Origin: an uncultured Lachnospiraceae bacterium
Lineage (GTDB): Bacteria; Bacillota_A; Clostridia; Lachnospirales; Lachnospiraceae
NCBI GenBank assembly: GCA_947177885.1
Contig: CAMWWF010000017.1
Location: forward strand, 1-16,773
Length of the DNA stretch: 16,773 nucleotides
Reading direction: 5' to 3'
Shown here: positions 7,294-14,727 of the stretch, in pieces
How positions within the stretch are numbered: position 1 is the first letter of the stretch
Layout: every line of letters begins with the position of its first letter
Position numbers and translations under genes: made by a program
Notes under the pieces: generated by a model
What the model was told of the DNA's origin: nothing
Databases searched by the model: none
What the model saw: only the letters and a program-made list of their open reading frames with translations

Positions 7294-9207
7294 ATGAAGC
7301 ATGGATTTATCAAAGCGGCAGCGGTAACGCCGAAGATCAAAGTGGCGGATCCCTCCTACAATGCGGGAGTGATCTGCGAAAGACTGGAAGAAGCATACGG
7401 GATGGGGGCGAAGGTCATTGTGTTTCCCGAGCTTTGTCTGACGGGATATACCTGCGGTGACCTGTTCATGCAGTCCGCTCTGTTGGAGGAAGCCTCAAAA
7501 CAGCTTCTGACGGTGGCCGGGGCCACAAGAGACAAAGACGCGCTGGTCATGGTGGGACTTCCGGTGGAGAGGGCGGGCAGGCTTTATAATGTGGCGGCGG
7601 TGCTTCAGAACGGGGAGGTGCTGGGCATGGTGCCAAAGGCGAATATTCCTTCCTATGCGGAATTTTATGAAGGGCGCCATTTTGCCATGGGAAACAGGGA
7701 ACCGGCAGATTTTCAATTTCAGGGAAAATCCATTCCCTTTGGAACCAATATTCTGTTTACCTGTGAAAATGTGCAGGGATTGACGGTGGGCTGCGAGATA
7801 TGCGAAGACTTATGGGTGGCGAATCCTCCCGGCACGGACCATGCGCTGAAAGGCGCCACGCTGATCGCCAATCTGTCCGCTTCCAACGAGACCATAGGAA
7901 AGGATGAATACCGGGAACTGCTGGTAAAATCAGGCAGCGCCAGACTGATCTGCGGCTACGTCTATACCTCTGCCGGGGAAGGTGAGTCCACCCAGGATCT
8001 GGTGTTTGGCGGACATAATCTGATCGCGGAAAACGGAACGATCCTGACACAGACCAAGACCTTTCAATGTGAAACGATCTACGGAGATATCGACATTCAG
8101 AGAATTTTGTCGGAGCGGCGGCGGATGGGAACCTTTGGCAGTGAGCCGCAGGATGTCTACGCGATGATCCCCTTTTCGTTAAAGGTGGAAGAGACAGAAT
8201 TGACGAGAACTTTTAACAGTATGCCCTTTGTGCCTTCCGATGCGGTTCAGCGGAATAAGCGGTGTGAGGAAATTCTGTCCATTCAGTCTTACGGGTTAAA
8301 GAAGCGCTATGAGCACACGGGACTTAAGACAGCGGTGGTGGGCCTTTCCGGCGGTTTGGATTCCACGCTTGCGCTGCTCGTCACAGTGCGAACCTTTGAT
8401 CTGCTGCAATTGGACAGAAAGGGTATCTTTGCGGTGACCATGCCCTGCTTCGGCACCACGGACAGAACTTATAACAATGCCTGCGAACTGGCACGGACTC
8501 TGGGTGTTACGCTGGAAGAGATCGATATCAGAGAATCGGTGAACGTTCATTTCAGAGACATCCGGCAGAACCCGGAGAATCGCGATGTCACCTACGAGAA
8601 CGCACAGGCCAGGGAGCGCACGCAGGTGCTGATGGACATTGCCAACAGAGAGAACGGACTGGTGATCGGTACGGGGGATATGTCGGAGCTTGCACTGGGC
8701 TGGGCCACCTACAACGGTGATCACATGTCCATGTACGGTGTCAATGCAGGGGTTCCGAAGACGCTGGTGCGTCATCTGGTAAAATATTACGCGGACACCT
8801 GCGGAGCGGATGGGCTTTCCCGAGTGCTGGAGGATGTGTTGGATACGCCCGTCAGCCCGGAGCTTCTGCCGCCGGTGGATGGTGAGATTGCTCAGAAGAC
8901 GGAAGATCTGGTGGGCCCCTATGAGCTTCATGATTTCTTTCTGTATTACATGCTCCGCGGCGGATTTCCGCCTGCAAAGGTGTTCCGCGTGGCTCAGCTT
9001 GCTTTTGCGGGGCAGTATGACAGGACGGTTATCTTAAAATGGCTGAAAAATTTCTATCGGAGATTTTTCGCGCAGCAGTTCAAGCGTTCCTGTCTGCCGG
9101 ACGGTCCCAAGGTGGGAAGCGTGGCCGTATCCCCCAGAGGAGATCTCCGCATGCCCTCCGATGCCAGCGCAGCGCTATGGCTGGCGGAAGTGGAGAAATT
9201 ATCATAG
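7294..9207 (+). CDS. nadE: Glutamine-dependent NAD+ synthetase
   Basis: This 637-residue two-domain enzyme makes NAD+ from deamido-NAD+, ATP and glutamine in the cytosol. The N-terminal nitrilase-type glutaminase domain (about 1-290) has the full Glu-Lys-Cys triad: E46 in FPELCLTGY, K115 in PKANIPSYAEFYEGRHF and C170 in CEICEDLW. It releases ammonia, which is channelled to the C-terminal synthetase domain (about 320-637), where the ATP pyrophosphatase loop SGGLDS lies at 352-357, followed by PCFGTTDRTYNNA and GTGDMSELALGWATYNGDHM. The length is that of the long, glutamine-using NadE, not the short ammonia-dependent form. The ATG has GGAG at about 7285-7288. A bidirectional terminator lies about 120 nt after the stop. 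Confidence 0.97.
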   Translation: MKHGFIKAAAVTPKIKVADPSYNAGVICERLEEAYGMGAKVIVFPELCLTGYTCGDLFMQSALLEEASKQLLTVAGATRDKDALVMVGLPVERAGRLYNVAAVLQNGEVLGMVPKANIPSYAEFYEGRHFAMGNREPADFQFQGKSIPFGTNILFTCENVQGLTVGCEICEDLWVANPPGTDHALKGATLIANLSASNETIGKDEYRELLVKSGSARLICGYVYTSAGEGESTQDLVFGGHNLIAENGTILTQTKTFQCETIYGDIDIQRILSERRRMGTFGSEPQDVYAMIPFSLKVEETELTRTFNSMPFVPSDAVQRNKRCEEILSIQSYGLKKRYEHTGLKTAVVGLSGGLDSTLALLVTVRTFDLLQLDRKGIFAVTMPCFGTTDRTYNNACELARTLGVTLEEIDIRESVNVHFRDIRQNPENRDVTYENAQARERTQVLMDIANRENGLVIGTGDMSELALGWATYNGDHMSMYGVNAGVPKTLVRHLVKYYADTCGADGLSRVLEDVLDTPVSPELLPPVDGEIAQKTEDLVGPYELHDFFLYYMLRGGFPPAKVFRVAQLAFAGQYDRTVILKWLKNFYRRFFAQQFKRSCLPDGPKVGSVAVSPRGDLRMPSDASAALWLAEVEKLS

Positions 9208-9225
9208 TTGTCAGAGCCTGTATGC

Positions 9226-9263
9226 CACATGCCTTCCGGTGTGAAGGTGGAGCGGAAGGTGTG
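9226..9263 (+). other. Hairpin in the nadE 3' untranslated region
   Basis: CCTTCCG (9232-9238) pairs with CGGAAGG (9253-9259), extended by CACA (9226-9229) with TGTG (9260-9263) across a 2-nt bulge. There is no T-run after it, so it is more likely a 3'-end stabiliser or repeat remnant than the terminator, which lies at 9327-9365. Confidence 0.4.
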
Positions 9264-9326
9264 CTGCTGATTGTGGAGAGATAAATAAGGATCAAAAGGG
9301 TATTCCGGTTCTGAAAATGCAGATTC

Positions 9327-9365
9327 AAAAACAGCCCTTTCCTGAAATATCAGGGGGGCTGTTTT
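9327..9365. terminator. Bidirectional rho-independent terminator between nadE and the convergent gene
   Basis: AAAACAGCCC (9328-9337) pairs with GGGCTGTTTT (9356-9365), and the inner CCTGA pairs with TCAGG around a 4-nt loop. The stem ends in a T-run on the + strand and, read in reverse, in a T-run on the - strand. It is therefore placed to end both nadE and the convergent gene at 9444-9929. Confidence 0.85.
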
Positions 9366-9443
9366 CGTGTGTGCTCATCCGTGTATATTTGTAAACCGGT
9401 AAACCAGTGCTTCATCCAGTCGGTTCAAAAGTTTGGTTCTGAC

Positions 9444-9929
9444 TCAAGGCGTCCCGGTAGGCGCAGGTGTTTCCTTTACCTTCGCCTTGTTCAGAGAGTT
9501 CTGTATCGCCTCCAGCAGCACCAGGGAGGTATACTTACTTTCGGAGGTGTAAGTGACCTGATCCAGAGACTGATTTTCGTAAACCTGTTCACAGATCGTG
9601 TCGAAGGTGGGCTCCAGCAGCGGGTACATGGTGGTCACGGCTTCATTTAAGTTTACCATACGGATGGAAGTGATGGTGTTCTTATCCACAATGACTTCCA
9701 CATCGATGGTCTGGGCTCCCAGAATCAGTTCAGTGGTATAAATACCGGGTATGTAAACGGAGCCGACAGTAGCAGAGACCTCTTCGTCAGGTACATTGTT
9801 TTCTTCTTTTTCTCCGGGCAGAAACATCATCACCAGCAGGATGATGAACAGGATTCCCAGAAGGGCAAAGATACCTGTATAGATCAATTCTTTCATGTGA
9901 AGTACAACGATTTTTGTCTTAGCGCTCAT
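9444..9929 (-). CDS. Membrane-anchored protein with a degenerate FMN-bind-like domain
   Basis: This 161-residue protein is encoded convergently to nadE and divergently from glnA. The start is ATG (reverse of 9927-9929) with AAGGGG upstream; the frame stays open further upstream but without a ribosome site. Residues about 15-37 are one strong hydrophobic helix (ELIYTGIFALLGILFIILLVMMFLP), so the rest is probably outside the membrane. The segment GIYTTELILGAQTIDVEVIVDKNTITSIRMV...DQVTYTSESKYTSLVLLEAIQNSLNKA matches the layout of the FMN-bind domain (strand pair, then D.vSGAT.TS..l..A...AL). The SGAT-TS flavinylation site reads S-E-S-K-Y-T-S, so the threonine that would carry FMN is Lys. It is likely a non-flavinylated relative of unknown function. 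The C-terminus ends in a Pro/Thr tail. Confidence 0.75.
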   Translation of the reverse strand: MSAKTKIVVLHMKELIYTGIFALLGILFIILLVMMFLPGEKEENNVPDEEVSATVGSVYIPGIYTTELILGAQTIDVEVIVDKNTITSIRMVNLNEAVTTMYPLLEPTFDTICEQVYENQSLDQVTYTSESKYTSLVLLEAIQNSLNKAKVKETPAPTGTP

Positions 9930-10012
9930 CCCTATTCCCCTTAAATGTGTATCCGTATTTATTTCTTTATAGTATATATGTGAGGATTTCAGAAAATATA
10001 CATGATTTATGA

Positions 10013-10042
10013 TTGACAAGACATGGCAACGATTGCTATTAT
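10013..10042 (+). promoter_or_regulatory. Strong candidate promoter of glnA
   Basis: A perfect TTGACA (10013-10018), an 18-nt spacer and TATTAT (10037-10042), with TG at 10034-10035 (extended -10). This is the best promoter in the window. A start near 10049 gives a leader of about 113 nt before the glnA ATG. The region between here and 9930 is shared with the divergent gene, whose own promoter is not clear. Confidence 0.75.
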
Positions 10043-10053
10043 GGCTATGGGAC

Positions 10054-10122
10054 AAGGGCGTTCTACATGGGGGAGAACTGCCCTTATTTATATAGTTCGG
10101 GCCGTAGCGGTATGGCTGGACT
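10054..10122 (+). ncRNA. ANTAR-type dual-hexaloop leader element of glnA
   Basis: Two hairpins lie in tandem in the glnA leader. The first pairs AAGGGC (10054-10059) with GCCCTT (10080-10085) and GTTCT (10060-10064) with AGAAC (10074-10078). With C10066-G10073 paired and A10065 bulged, the loop is ATGGGG. The second pairs AGTTC (10094-10098) with GGACT (10118-10122), GGCC (10100-10103) with GGCT (10114-10117), and GT (10104-10105) with AT (10112-10113), leaving loop AGCGGT. Both loops are six bases with A at position 1 and G at position 4. That is the established recognition pattern of ANTAR regulators such as EutV. An ANTAR gene lies immediately downstream of glnA. The folding is by eye; the single-base bulges are the weak points. 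Confidence 0.7.
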
Positions 10123-10131
10123 GTGACGACA

Positions 10132-10149
10132 CTACCATTATATGGGAGG
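10132..10149 (+). promoter_or_regulatory. Hairpin covering the glnA Shine-Dalgarno sequence
   Basis: CCAT (10135-10138) pairs with ATGG (10142-10145) around loop TAT, and CT (10132-10133) pairs with AG (10147-10148) across one mismatch. The paired 3' side overlaps GGGAGG (10144-10149), the only ribosome site for the ATG at 10163. It is short, so the effect may be modest, but it lies just 3' of the second ANTAR hairpin. Confidence 0.4.
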
Positions 10150-10162
10150 CGCGATCGATCTT

Positions 10163-11494
10163 ATGAATAAGTATACAAAAAATGATATTCTGAAACTGGT
10201 GGAAGAGGAGGACGTAGAGTTTATCCGTTTACAGTTCACAGATATGTTCGGCAATCTGAAAAATATTGCCGTGACGGCAAATCAGCTGGAGAGGGCGCTG
10301 GACAATAAGTGTATGTTTGACGGCTCGGCCATTGACGGCTTTGTGGGTATTGAGGTGTCCGACATGTTCCTTCACCCTGACTTTTCCACCCTGGAAATTT
10401 TCCCGTGGAGACCCCAGCAGGGCAAGGTGGCAAGACTGCTGTGCGATGTTTACCGCGCGGACGGTACTCCTTTTGAAGGCGATCCCAGGCTGGTGCTGAA
10501 GCGTGCCATCAGAGATGCGGAAGCTTTGGGTTACACTTTTGAGGTGGGACCGGAATGTGAATTTTTTCTCTTTGACACGGATGAAAATGCCATGCCCACC
10601 ACGGAGACCGGAGAGCAGGCAGGTTATTTTGACATAGGTCCTCTGGACGGGGGAGAGAACGCGCGCCGGGATATTGTCATGACGCTGGAGGATATGGGGC
10701 TGGTCATTGAGGCTTCCCACCATGAGATCGCACCGGCACAGCATGAGATCGACTTCCGGTATGACGAAGCGCTTACCACAGCGGATAATATCATGACCTT
10801 TAAACTGGCGGTACGCACCATTGCGAAGCGCCATGGATTGCACGCTACTTTTATGCCGAAGCCCAAGTTTGGCGTAAACGGTTCCGGAATGCATATCAAT
10901 ATGTCCATGAGGAAGGGCGGGAAAAATATCTTTGAGGATAAGAGTGACCCGAACGGACTCAGCAGGGAGGCATATTGGTTTATCGGCGGTATCATGAAGC
11001 ATATCCGGGGAATGGCGGCCATCACCAATCCTCTGGTAAATTCGTATAAGAGGCTGGTGCCCGGCTTTGCCGCGCCGGTTTATATTGCGTGGAGCACCGC
11101 CAACAGAAGCTCTCTGATCCGCATCCCGGCTGAGGGAGGCGGCGGCACAAGGATTGAGCTTAGAAGTCCGGATTCCGCCGCGAATCCGTACCTGACGCTG
11201 GCGGTCTGCCTGAAAGCGGGATTGGATGGGATGATCAATCGGATCGATCCTCCGGAAAGCGTCAATTGCAATATATATAACATGACAGACGGGGAAAGGT
11301 GTGCGCTGGGCATCCGCAATCTCCCGGGAACACTCTTTGAAGCCCTGGAAGAAATGAAGAGAGATGAACTGGTTCTTGATGTGCTGGGAAGTCATCTGGC
11401 CGAAAAGTATATTGCGGCGAAAGAAGCGGAGTGGCAGAAGTACCGCGCCAGTGTATCGGAGTGGGAGATACGGGAATATTTGTACAGATACTGA
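10163..11494 (+). CDS. glnA: Glutamine synthetase, class I-alpha
   Basis: This 443-residue enzyme joins ammonia to glutamate with ATP, the main entry of nitrogen. The ATG at 10163 gives the N-terminus MNKYTKNDILKLVEEEDVEFIRLQFTD, in register with Bacillus GlnA; an ATG at 10142 adds seven residues with no ribosome site. Active-site motifs are intact: GPECEFFLF, EIAPAQHEIDF, NGSGMHINMS, NRSSLIRIP and ELRSPDSAANPYL. The length and lack of the beta-type insertion and adenylylation region mark it as the alpha type, which is not controlled by adenylylation. Residue 62 is Gly (FVGIEVSDM) where Bacillus subtilis has Arg62, a residue needed for glutamine feedback inhibition. The usual A/S-R-G in the PAxRG loop reads E-G-G. 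It follows a structured ANTAR-type leader and precedes an ANTAR regulator. Confidence 0.97.
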   Translation: MNKYTKNDILKLVEEEDVEFIRLQFTDMFGNLKNIAVTANQLERALDNKCMFDGSAIDGFVGIEVSDMFLHPDFSTLEIFPWRPQQGKVARLLCDVYRADGTPFEGDPRLVLKRAIRDAEALGYTFEVGPECEFFLFDTDENAMPTTETGEQAGYFDIGPLDGGENARRDIVMTLEDMGLVIEASHHEIAPAQHEIDFRYDEALTTADNIMTFKLAVRTIAKRHGLHATFMPKPKFGVNGSGMHINMSMRKGGKNIFEDKSDPNGLSREAYWFIGGIMKHIRGMAAITNPLVNSYKRLVPGFAAPVYIAWSTANRSSLIRIPAEGGGGTRIELRSPDSAANPYLTLAVCLKAGLDGMINRIDPPESVNCNIYNMTDGERCALGIRNLPGTLFEALEEMKRDELVLDVLGSHLAEKYIAAKEAEWQKYRASVSEWEIREYLYRY

Positions 11495-11553
11495 TATCCA
11501 ATGCTCATGTCGGAGGGTACTTTTCATCCGGATCTGAGATTCCTCAGAGCGGA

Positions 11554-11583
11554 ATCATGGGGGTAAGCATCATGGAGGTAAGC
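11554..11583 (+). repeat. 15-bp tandem duplication that doubles the ribosome site of the ANTAR gene
   Basis: ATCATGGGGGTAAGC (11554-11568) is followed directly by ATCATGGAGGTAAGC (11569-11583), differing at one base. The second copy holds GGAGG (11574-11578), well placed 7 nt before the GTG start at 11586. The first copy holds the changed GGGGG. The unit is 15 nt, so the duplication would not disturb a frame. Confidence 0.8.
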
Positions 11584-11585
11584 AT

Positions 11586-12134
11586 GTGACGAATATTATT
11601 ATAGCCTTACCGAAACAGGAGGATGCAAGAGGGATCAAAAATATACTGGTCCGAAACGGTTTTCAGGTGACGGGAGTCTGTACTACAGGAGCTCAGGCCA
11701 TCAGTCAGGCAGACGGTCTTAACGACGGTATCATAATATGCAGCTTTAAACTGGCGGATATGGTGTATTCGGAATTATATGACTGTATGCCCTGTGGGTT
11801 CGAAATGCTTCTGATGGCTTCCAACCGCCTGCTCAGCGAGTGCGGGGGAAATGGTATCGTGTGTCTTTCCATGCCGTTAAGAGTCAATGATCTGATCAGT
11901 ACTGTGGGGATGATGTGTGAGGGGATCCGACGCAGACGGCGGAAGAAAAGATTCACCCCCGGGGTGCGAAGTGCGGAGGAGGAAGCGGATATAAAGGCGG
12001 CCAAGGAACTTCTCATGGCACGGAACCATATGACGGAAGAGGAAGCGCACAGATATCTGCAAAAGTGCAGTATGGACAGCGGGACTAACATGGTGGAGAC
12101 GGCTCGCATGGTGTTGTCTGTGATGCAGGAATAG
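11586..12134 (+). CDS. ANTAR-domain RNA-binding regulator with a pseudo-receiver domain
   Basis: This 182-residue cytosolic regulator lies 91 nt behind glnA. The C-terminal part (about 130-180) is a clear ANTAR domain: DIKAAKELLMARNHMTEEEAHRYLQKCSMDSGTNMVETARMVL. ANTAR domains bind paired hexaloop RNA hairpins and change terminator formation or translation. Residues about 1-110 follow the response-regulator fold (MTNIIIALPKQEDARGIKNILVRNGFQVTGVCTTGAQAI), but the acidic pocket reads PKQED and the phosphoacceptor region IIICSFKLADM has Cys-Ser where Asp is expected. An Arg-rich linker (RRRRRKKR, 115-122) joins the halves. Input is therefore probably not phosphorylation. The start is GTG with GGAGG 7 nt upstream. 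It resembles the glnA-linked NitR/GlnR-type ANTAR proteins of Clostridia. The likely target is the glnA leader at 10054-10122. Confidence 0.9.
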   Translation: MTNIIIALPKQEDARGIKNILVRNGFQVTGVCTTGAQAISQADGLNDGIIICSFKLADMVYSELYDCMPCGFEMLLMASNRLLSECGGNGIVCLSMPLRVNDLISTVGMMCEGIRRRRRKKRFTPGVRSAEEEADIKAAKELLMARNHMTEEEAHRYLQKCSMDSGTNMVETARMVLSVMQE

Positions 12135-12356
12135 TGTGTTTCGGATTTCGCACGGCAAAGATATTATTGAGGTGGAACGTACATTTGACGGGATCAGGAA
12201 GTATCAGGAGAAAACTATATTGAGGGTATCGTTTTTTGGAAGATGGTATTCCCGGATGTAAGACCAAGCGTTCCGATTTTGGATTTAGGTGGGAATAGAA
12301 TAGCGGATGCGGAACAAAATACCGTAAGCGTCAATGGAACAGGAGGCGGACATGTT

Positions 12357-13355
12357 ATGAAATTTACGAAAATGCAGGGGTGTGGAAATGATTATGTCTA
12401 TATTAATGGTTTTCAGGAGAAGGTCCCTGCGGGGGAAAAGCCGGGGCTGGCGAGAAGGCTCAGCGACCGTCATTTCGGTGTCGGGAGTGATGGCGTGATC
12501 TTTATCAATCCTGCGGAAGAAGCGGATTTCGAGATGGAGATGTATAATGCGGACGGCACCAGATCGGAGATGTGCGGAAACGGCATCCGTTGTGTGGCGA
12601 AATTCGTCTATGACAGGGGACTGACGGATTCGGAGCACATCAGTGTGGTCAGTGCAGGGCAGATAAAGTATCTCAGTATGGTGATAGCGAGACAGCATCC
12701 GTGGGACAGAGGAGTGGTCAAAAAGGTGCGGGTGAACATGGGAAGCCCTGTGCTGAAACCGGAACAGATCCCCGTATCCTGTAAAGCCGTGTCTGCGGAC
12801 CGATATCACGGATCACAGGAGGGTATGGCGTGGGCTTCCAAAGCCTGTCCGGACGGAAGCGGGGAAGAAGCTTCTTGCGCTGATACGGGGATGGAGAGGA
12901 ACAGAGCGGCGGAGGACAGGATTGTCAATGTCCCTATTGAAGTCAGCGGAAAGCAATATCGGATGACCTGTGTCTCCATGGGAAATCCGCATGCGGTTAT
13001 TTTCATGGAGAATGTACAGAGCCTGGATCTGGAGCGCATCGGTCCCGCTTTTGAGAATCATGAGTGTTTTCCCAATCGGGTAAATACCGAGTTTGTGGAG
13101 ATCCTTGACAGGCGGCATGTATTTATGAGAGTCTGGGAGCGCGGAACGGGGGAAACCCTGGCCTGCGGGACAGGTTGCTGCGCCACGGCGGTGGCATGTG
13201 TGCTGAATGATCTGACGGATTCTGACATAACGGTTAAACTTCTGGGTGGAGAATTACAGATCGAGTGGGACAGAGAGCAGAATCTTGTGTATATGACCGG
13301 CCCTGCAGAGACGGTATTTGAGGGAGAGATACCGGATCTGAACTATGAAGATTAG
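12357..13355 (+). CDS. dapF: Diaminopimelate epimerase
   Basis: This 332-residue enzyme turns LL-diaminopimelate into the meso form for peptidoglycan and lysine. The two catalytic cysteines are in place: C73 in [13 protein letters not shown] and C270 in [14 protein letters not shown]. The N-terminus [16 protein letters not shown] and the motifs [11 protein letters not shown] and [11 protein letters not shown] are standard. The ATG at 12357 has AGGAGG at 12341-12346; the frame is open upstream to 12243 but without a ribosome site. The protein is about 50 residues longer than usual. The excess lies at about 143-188, a hydrophilic Gly/Ser/Ala/Cys-rich stretch between IPVSCKAV and [14 protein letters not shown], at a loop far from the catalytic motifs in sequence. 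It is in an operon with dapL, 35 nt apart. Confidence 0.95.
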   Translation: MKFTKMQGCGNDYVYINGFQEKVPAGEKPGLARRLSDRHFGVGSDGVIFINPAEEADFEMEMYNADGTRSEMCGNGIRCVAKFVYDRGLTDSEHISVVSAGQIKYLSMVIARQHPWDRGVVKKVRVNMGSPVLKPEQIPVSCKAVSADRYHGSQEGMAWASKACPDGSGEEASCADTGMERNRAAEDRIVNVPIEVSGKQYRMTCVSMGNPHAVIFMENVQSLDLERIGPAFENHECFPNRVNTEFVEILDRRHVFMRVWERGTGETLACGTGCCATAVACVLNDLTDSDITVKLLGGELQIEWDREQNLVYMTGPAETVFEGEIPDLNYED

Positions 13356-13390
13356 AGCGAGAAAAGACGGAACCGGAAAGGAGAGATCTC

Positions 13391-14611
13391 ATGTTTAAAG
13401 TGAATGACAATTATTTGAAGCTTCCCGGAAGCTATCTGTTTTCCGCCATCAGTAAAAAGGTGAATGCATATAGCGCGGCGCATCCTGATAAAAAGATCAT
13501 CCGTCTGGGGATCGGCGATGTGACCCAGCCTTTGGCGCCGGCAATCATTGAGGCGCTGCACGGGGCGGTGGATGAGATGGGAAGGGCGGAGAGCTTTCAC
13601 GGGTATGCCCCCGACCTTGGCTATGAGTTTCTGAGAAACGCCATTGCGGAGAATGATTATAAGGCGCGGGGCTGCGAGATTGCCGCTGACGAGATATTTG
13701 TATCGGACGGCGCAAAGTGTGACTGCAGTAATATTCAGGAGATATTCAGTCTGGACAATAAGATTGCCGTCTGCGACCCTGTCTATCCCGTTTATGTGGA
13801 TTCCAATGTCATGGCGGGCAGGACAGGTACTTATGACGCGAAAACGGAAGTCTGGAGTGATGTGATCTATATGCCCTGTACGGCGGAGAATCATTTTGTA
13901 CCCCGGATTCCTGAGAAGACCCCGGACCTGATCTATCTCTGTTTCCCCAATAATCCTACCGGCGCCACGGTTACAAAGGCACAGCTGCAGGAATGGGTTG
14001 ATCATGCGAATAAAACGGGGGCGGTGATCCTCTATGACGCGGCATATGAAGCGTATATTTCCGAGGAGGATGTCCCTCACAGCATCTACGAATGCGAGGG
14101 CGCGAGAACCTGTGCCATTGAGATGCGTTCTTTTTCGAAAAATGCGGGATTTACCGGTGTGCGTCTGGGATTTACCGTGATTCCGAAGGAATTAAAATGC
14201 GGCGATGTGGCGCTCCACACTCTCTGGGCGAGGAGGCATGGAACCAAGTATAACGGTGCTCCCTATATTGTCCAGAAGGCAGGAGAGGCGGTCTACTCTG
14301 AGGCAGGCAGAGCGCAGCTGAGGCAGCAGGTGGCTTATTATATGAATAATGCCCGCTGTATATATGACGGTCTGAAGGCGGCCGGATTTACCGTATCCGG
14401 AGGTGTCAATGCGCCCTATATCTGGCTGAAGACCCCTGAGGGGATGACCAGCTGGGAATTCTTTGACCATCTGCTGGAGGAGGTAAATGTGGTGGGAACT
14501 CCCGGTTCCGGATTCGGTCCCAGCGGAGAGGGATATTTCCGGCTGACCGCATTTGGCAGCTATGAGAATACGGTGGAGGCTGTGGACAGAATAAAGGGAA
14601 TACGGCTGTAA
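13391..14611 (+). CDS. dapL: LL-diaminopimelate aminotransferase
   Basis: This 406-residue PLP enzyme makes LL-diaminopimelate directly from tetrahydrodipicolinate and glutamate, bypassing the succinyl and acetyl branches. Family signatures are visible: [18 protein letters not shown] at the N-terminus, [61 protein letters not shown] and CFPNNPTGA. The PLP lysine is K250 in [16 protein letters not shown]. The ATG has AAAGGAG at 13376-13382. Together with dapF just upstream it supplies meso-diaminopimelate: DapL makes the LL form and DapF epimerises it. The pair is common in Clostridia that use the aminotransferase route. The end is clean, with no strong terminator right behind it. Confidence 0.96.
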   Translation: MFKVNDNYLKLPGSYLFSAISKKVNAYSAAHPDKKIIRLGIGDVTQPLAPAIIEALHGAVDEMGRAESFHGYAPDLGYEFLRNAIAENDYKARGCEIAADEIFVSDGAKCDCSNIQEIFSLDNKIAVCDPVYPVYVDSNVMAGRTGTYDAKTEVWSDVIYMPCTAENHFVPRIPEKTPDLIYLCFPNNPTGATVTKAQLQEWVDHANKTGAVILYDAAYEAYISEEDVPHSIYECEGARTCAIEMRSFSKNAGFTGVRLGFTVIPKELKCGDVALHTLWARRHGTKYNGAPYIVQKAGEAVYSEAGRAQLRQQVAYYMNNARCIYDGLKAAGFTVSGGVNAPYIWLKTPEGMTSWEFFDHLLEEVNVVGTPGSGFGPSGEGYFRLTAFGSYENTVEAVDRIKGIRL

Positions 14612-14727
14612 ATGATATCGGGGCAGTGAGCTTGGAAGTGCACGCGGAGGCGGGCATGGGGTGTAAAAGGATCATGACGTTTACGATACGGGAAAACAGT
14701 CTCTCGGAATCTACCCTGCACCTGCCT

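Noticed and set aside
10229..11527. 432-codon ORF antisense to glnA
   Set aside because: It is a shadow of glnA codon bias. The protein looks like no known family, and glnA is certain on the other strand.
12135..12356. Gene or promoter in the spacer between the ANTAR gene and dapF
   Set aside because: Only a 29-codon GTG frame near 12172 and no well-spaced -35/-10 pair. I see nothing I can support apart from the dapF ribosome site.
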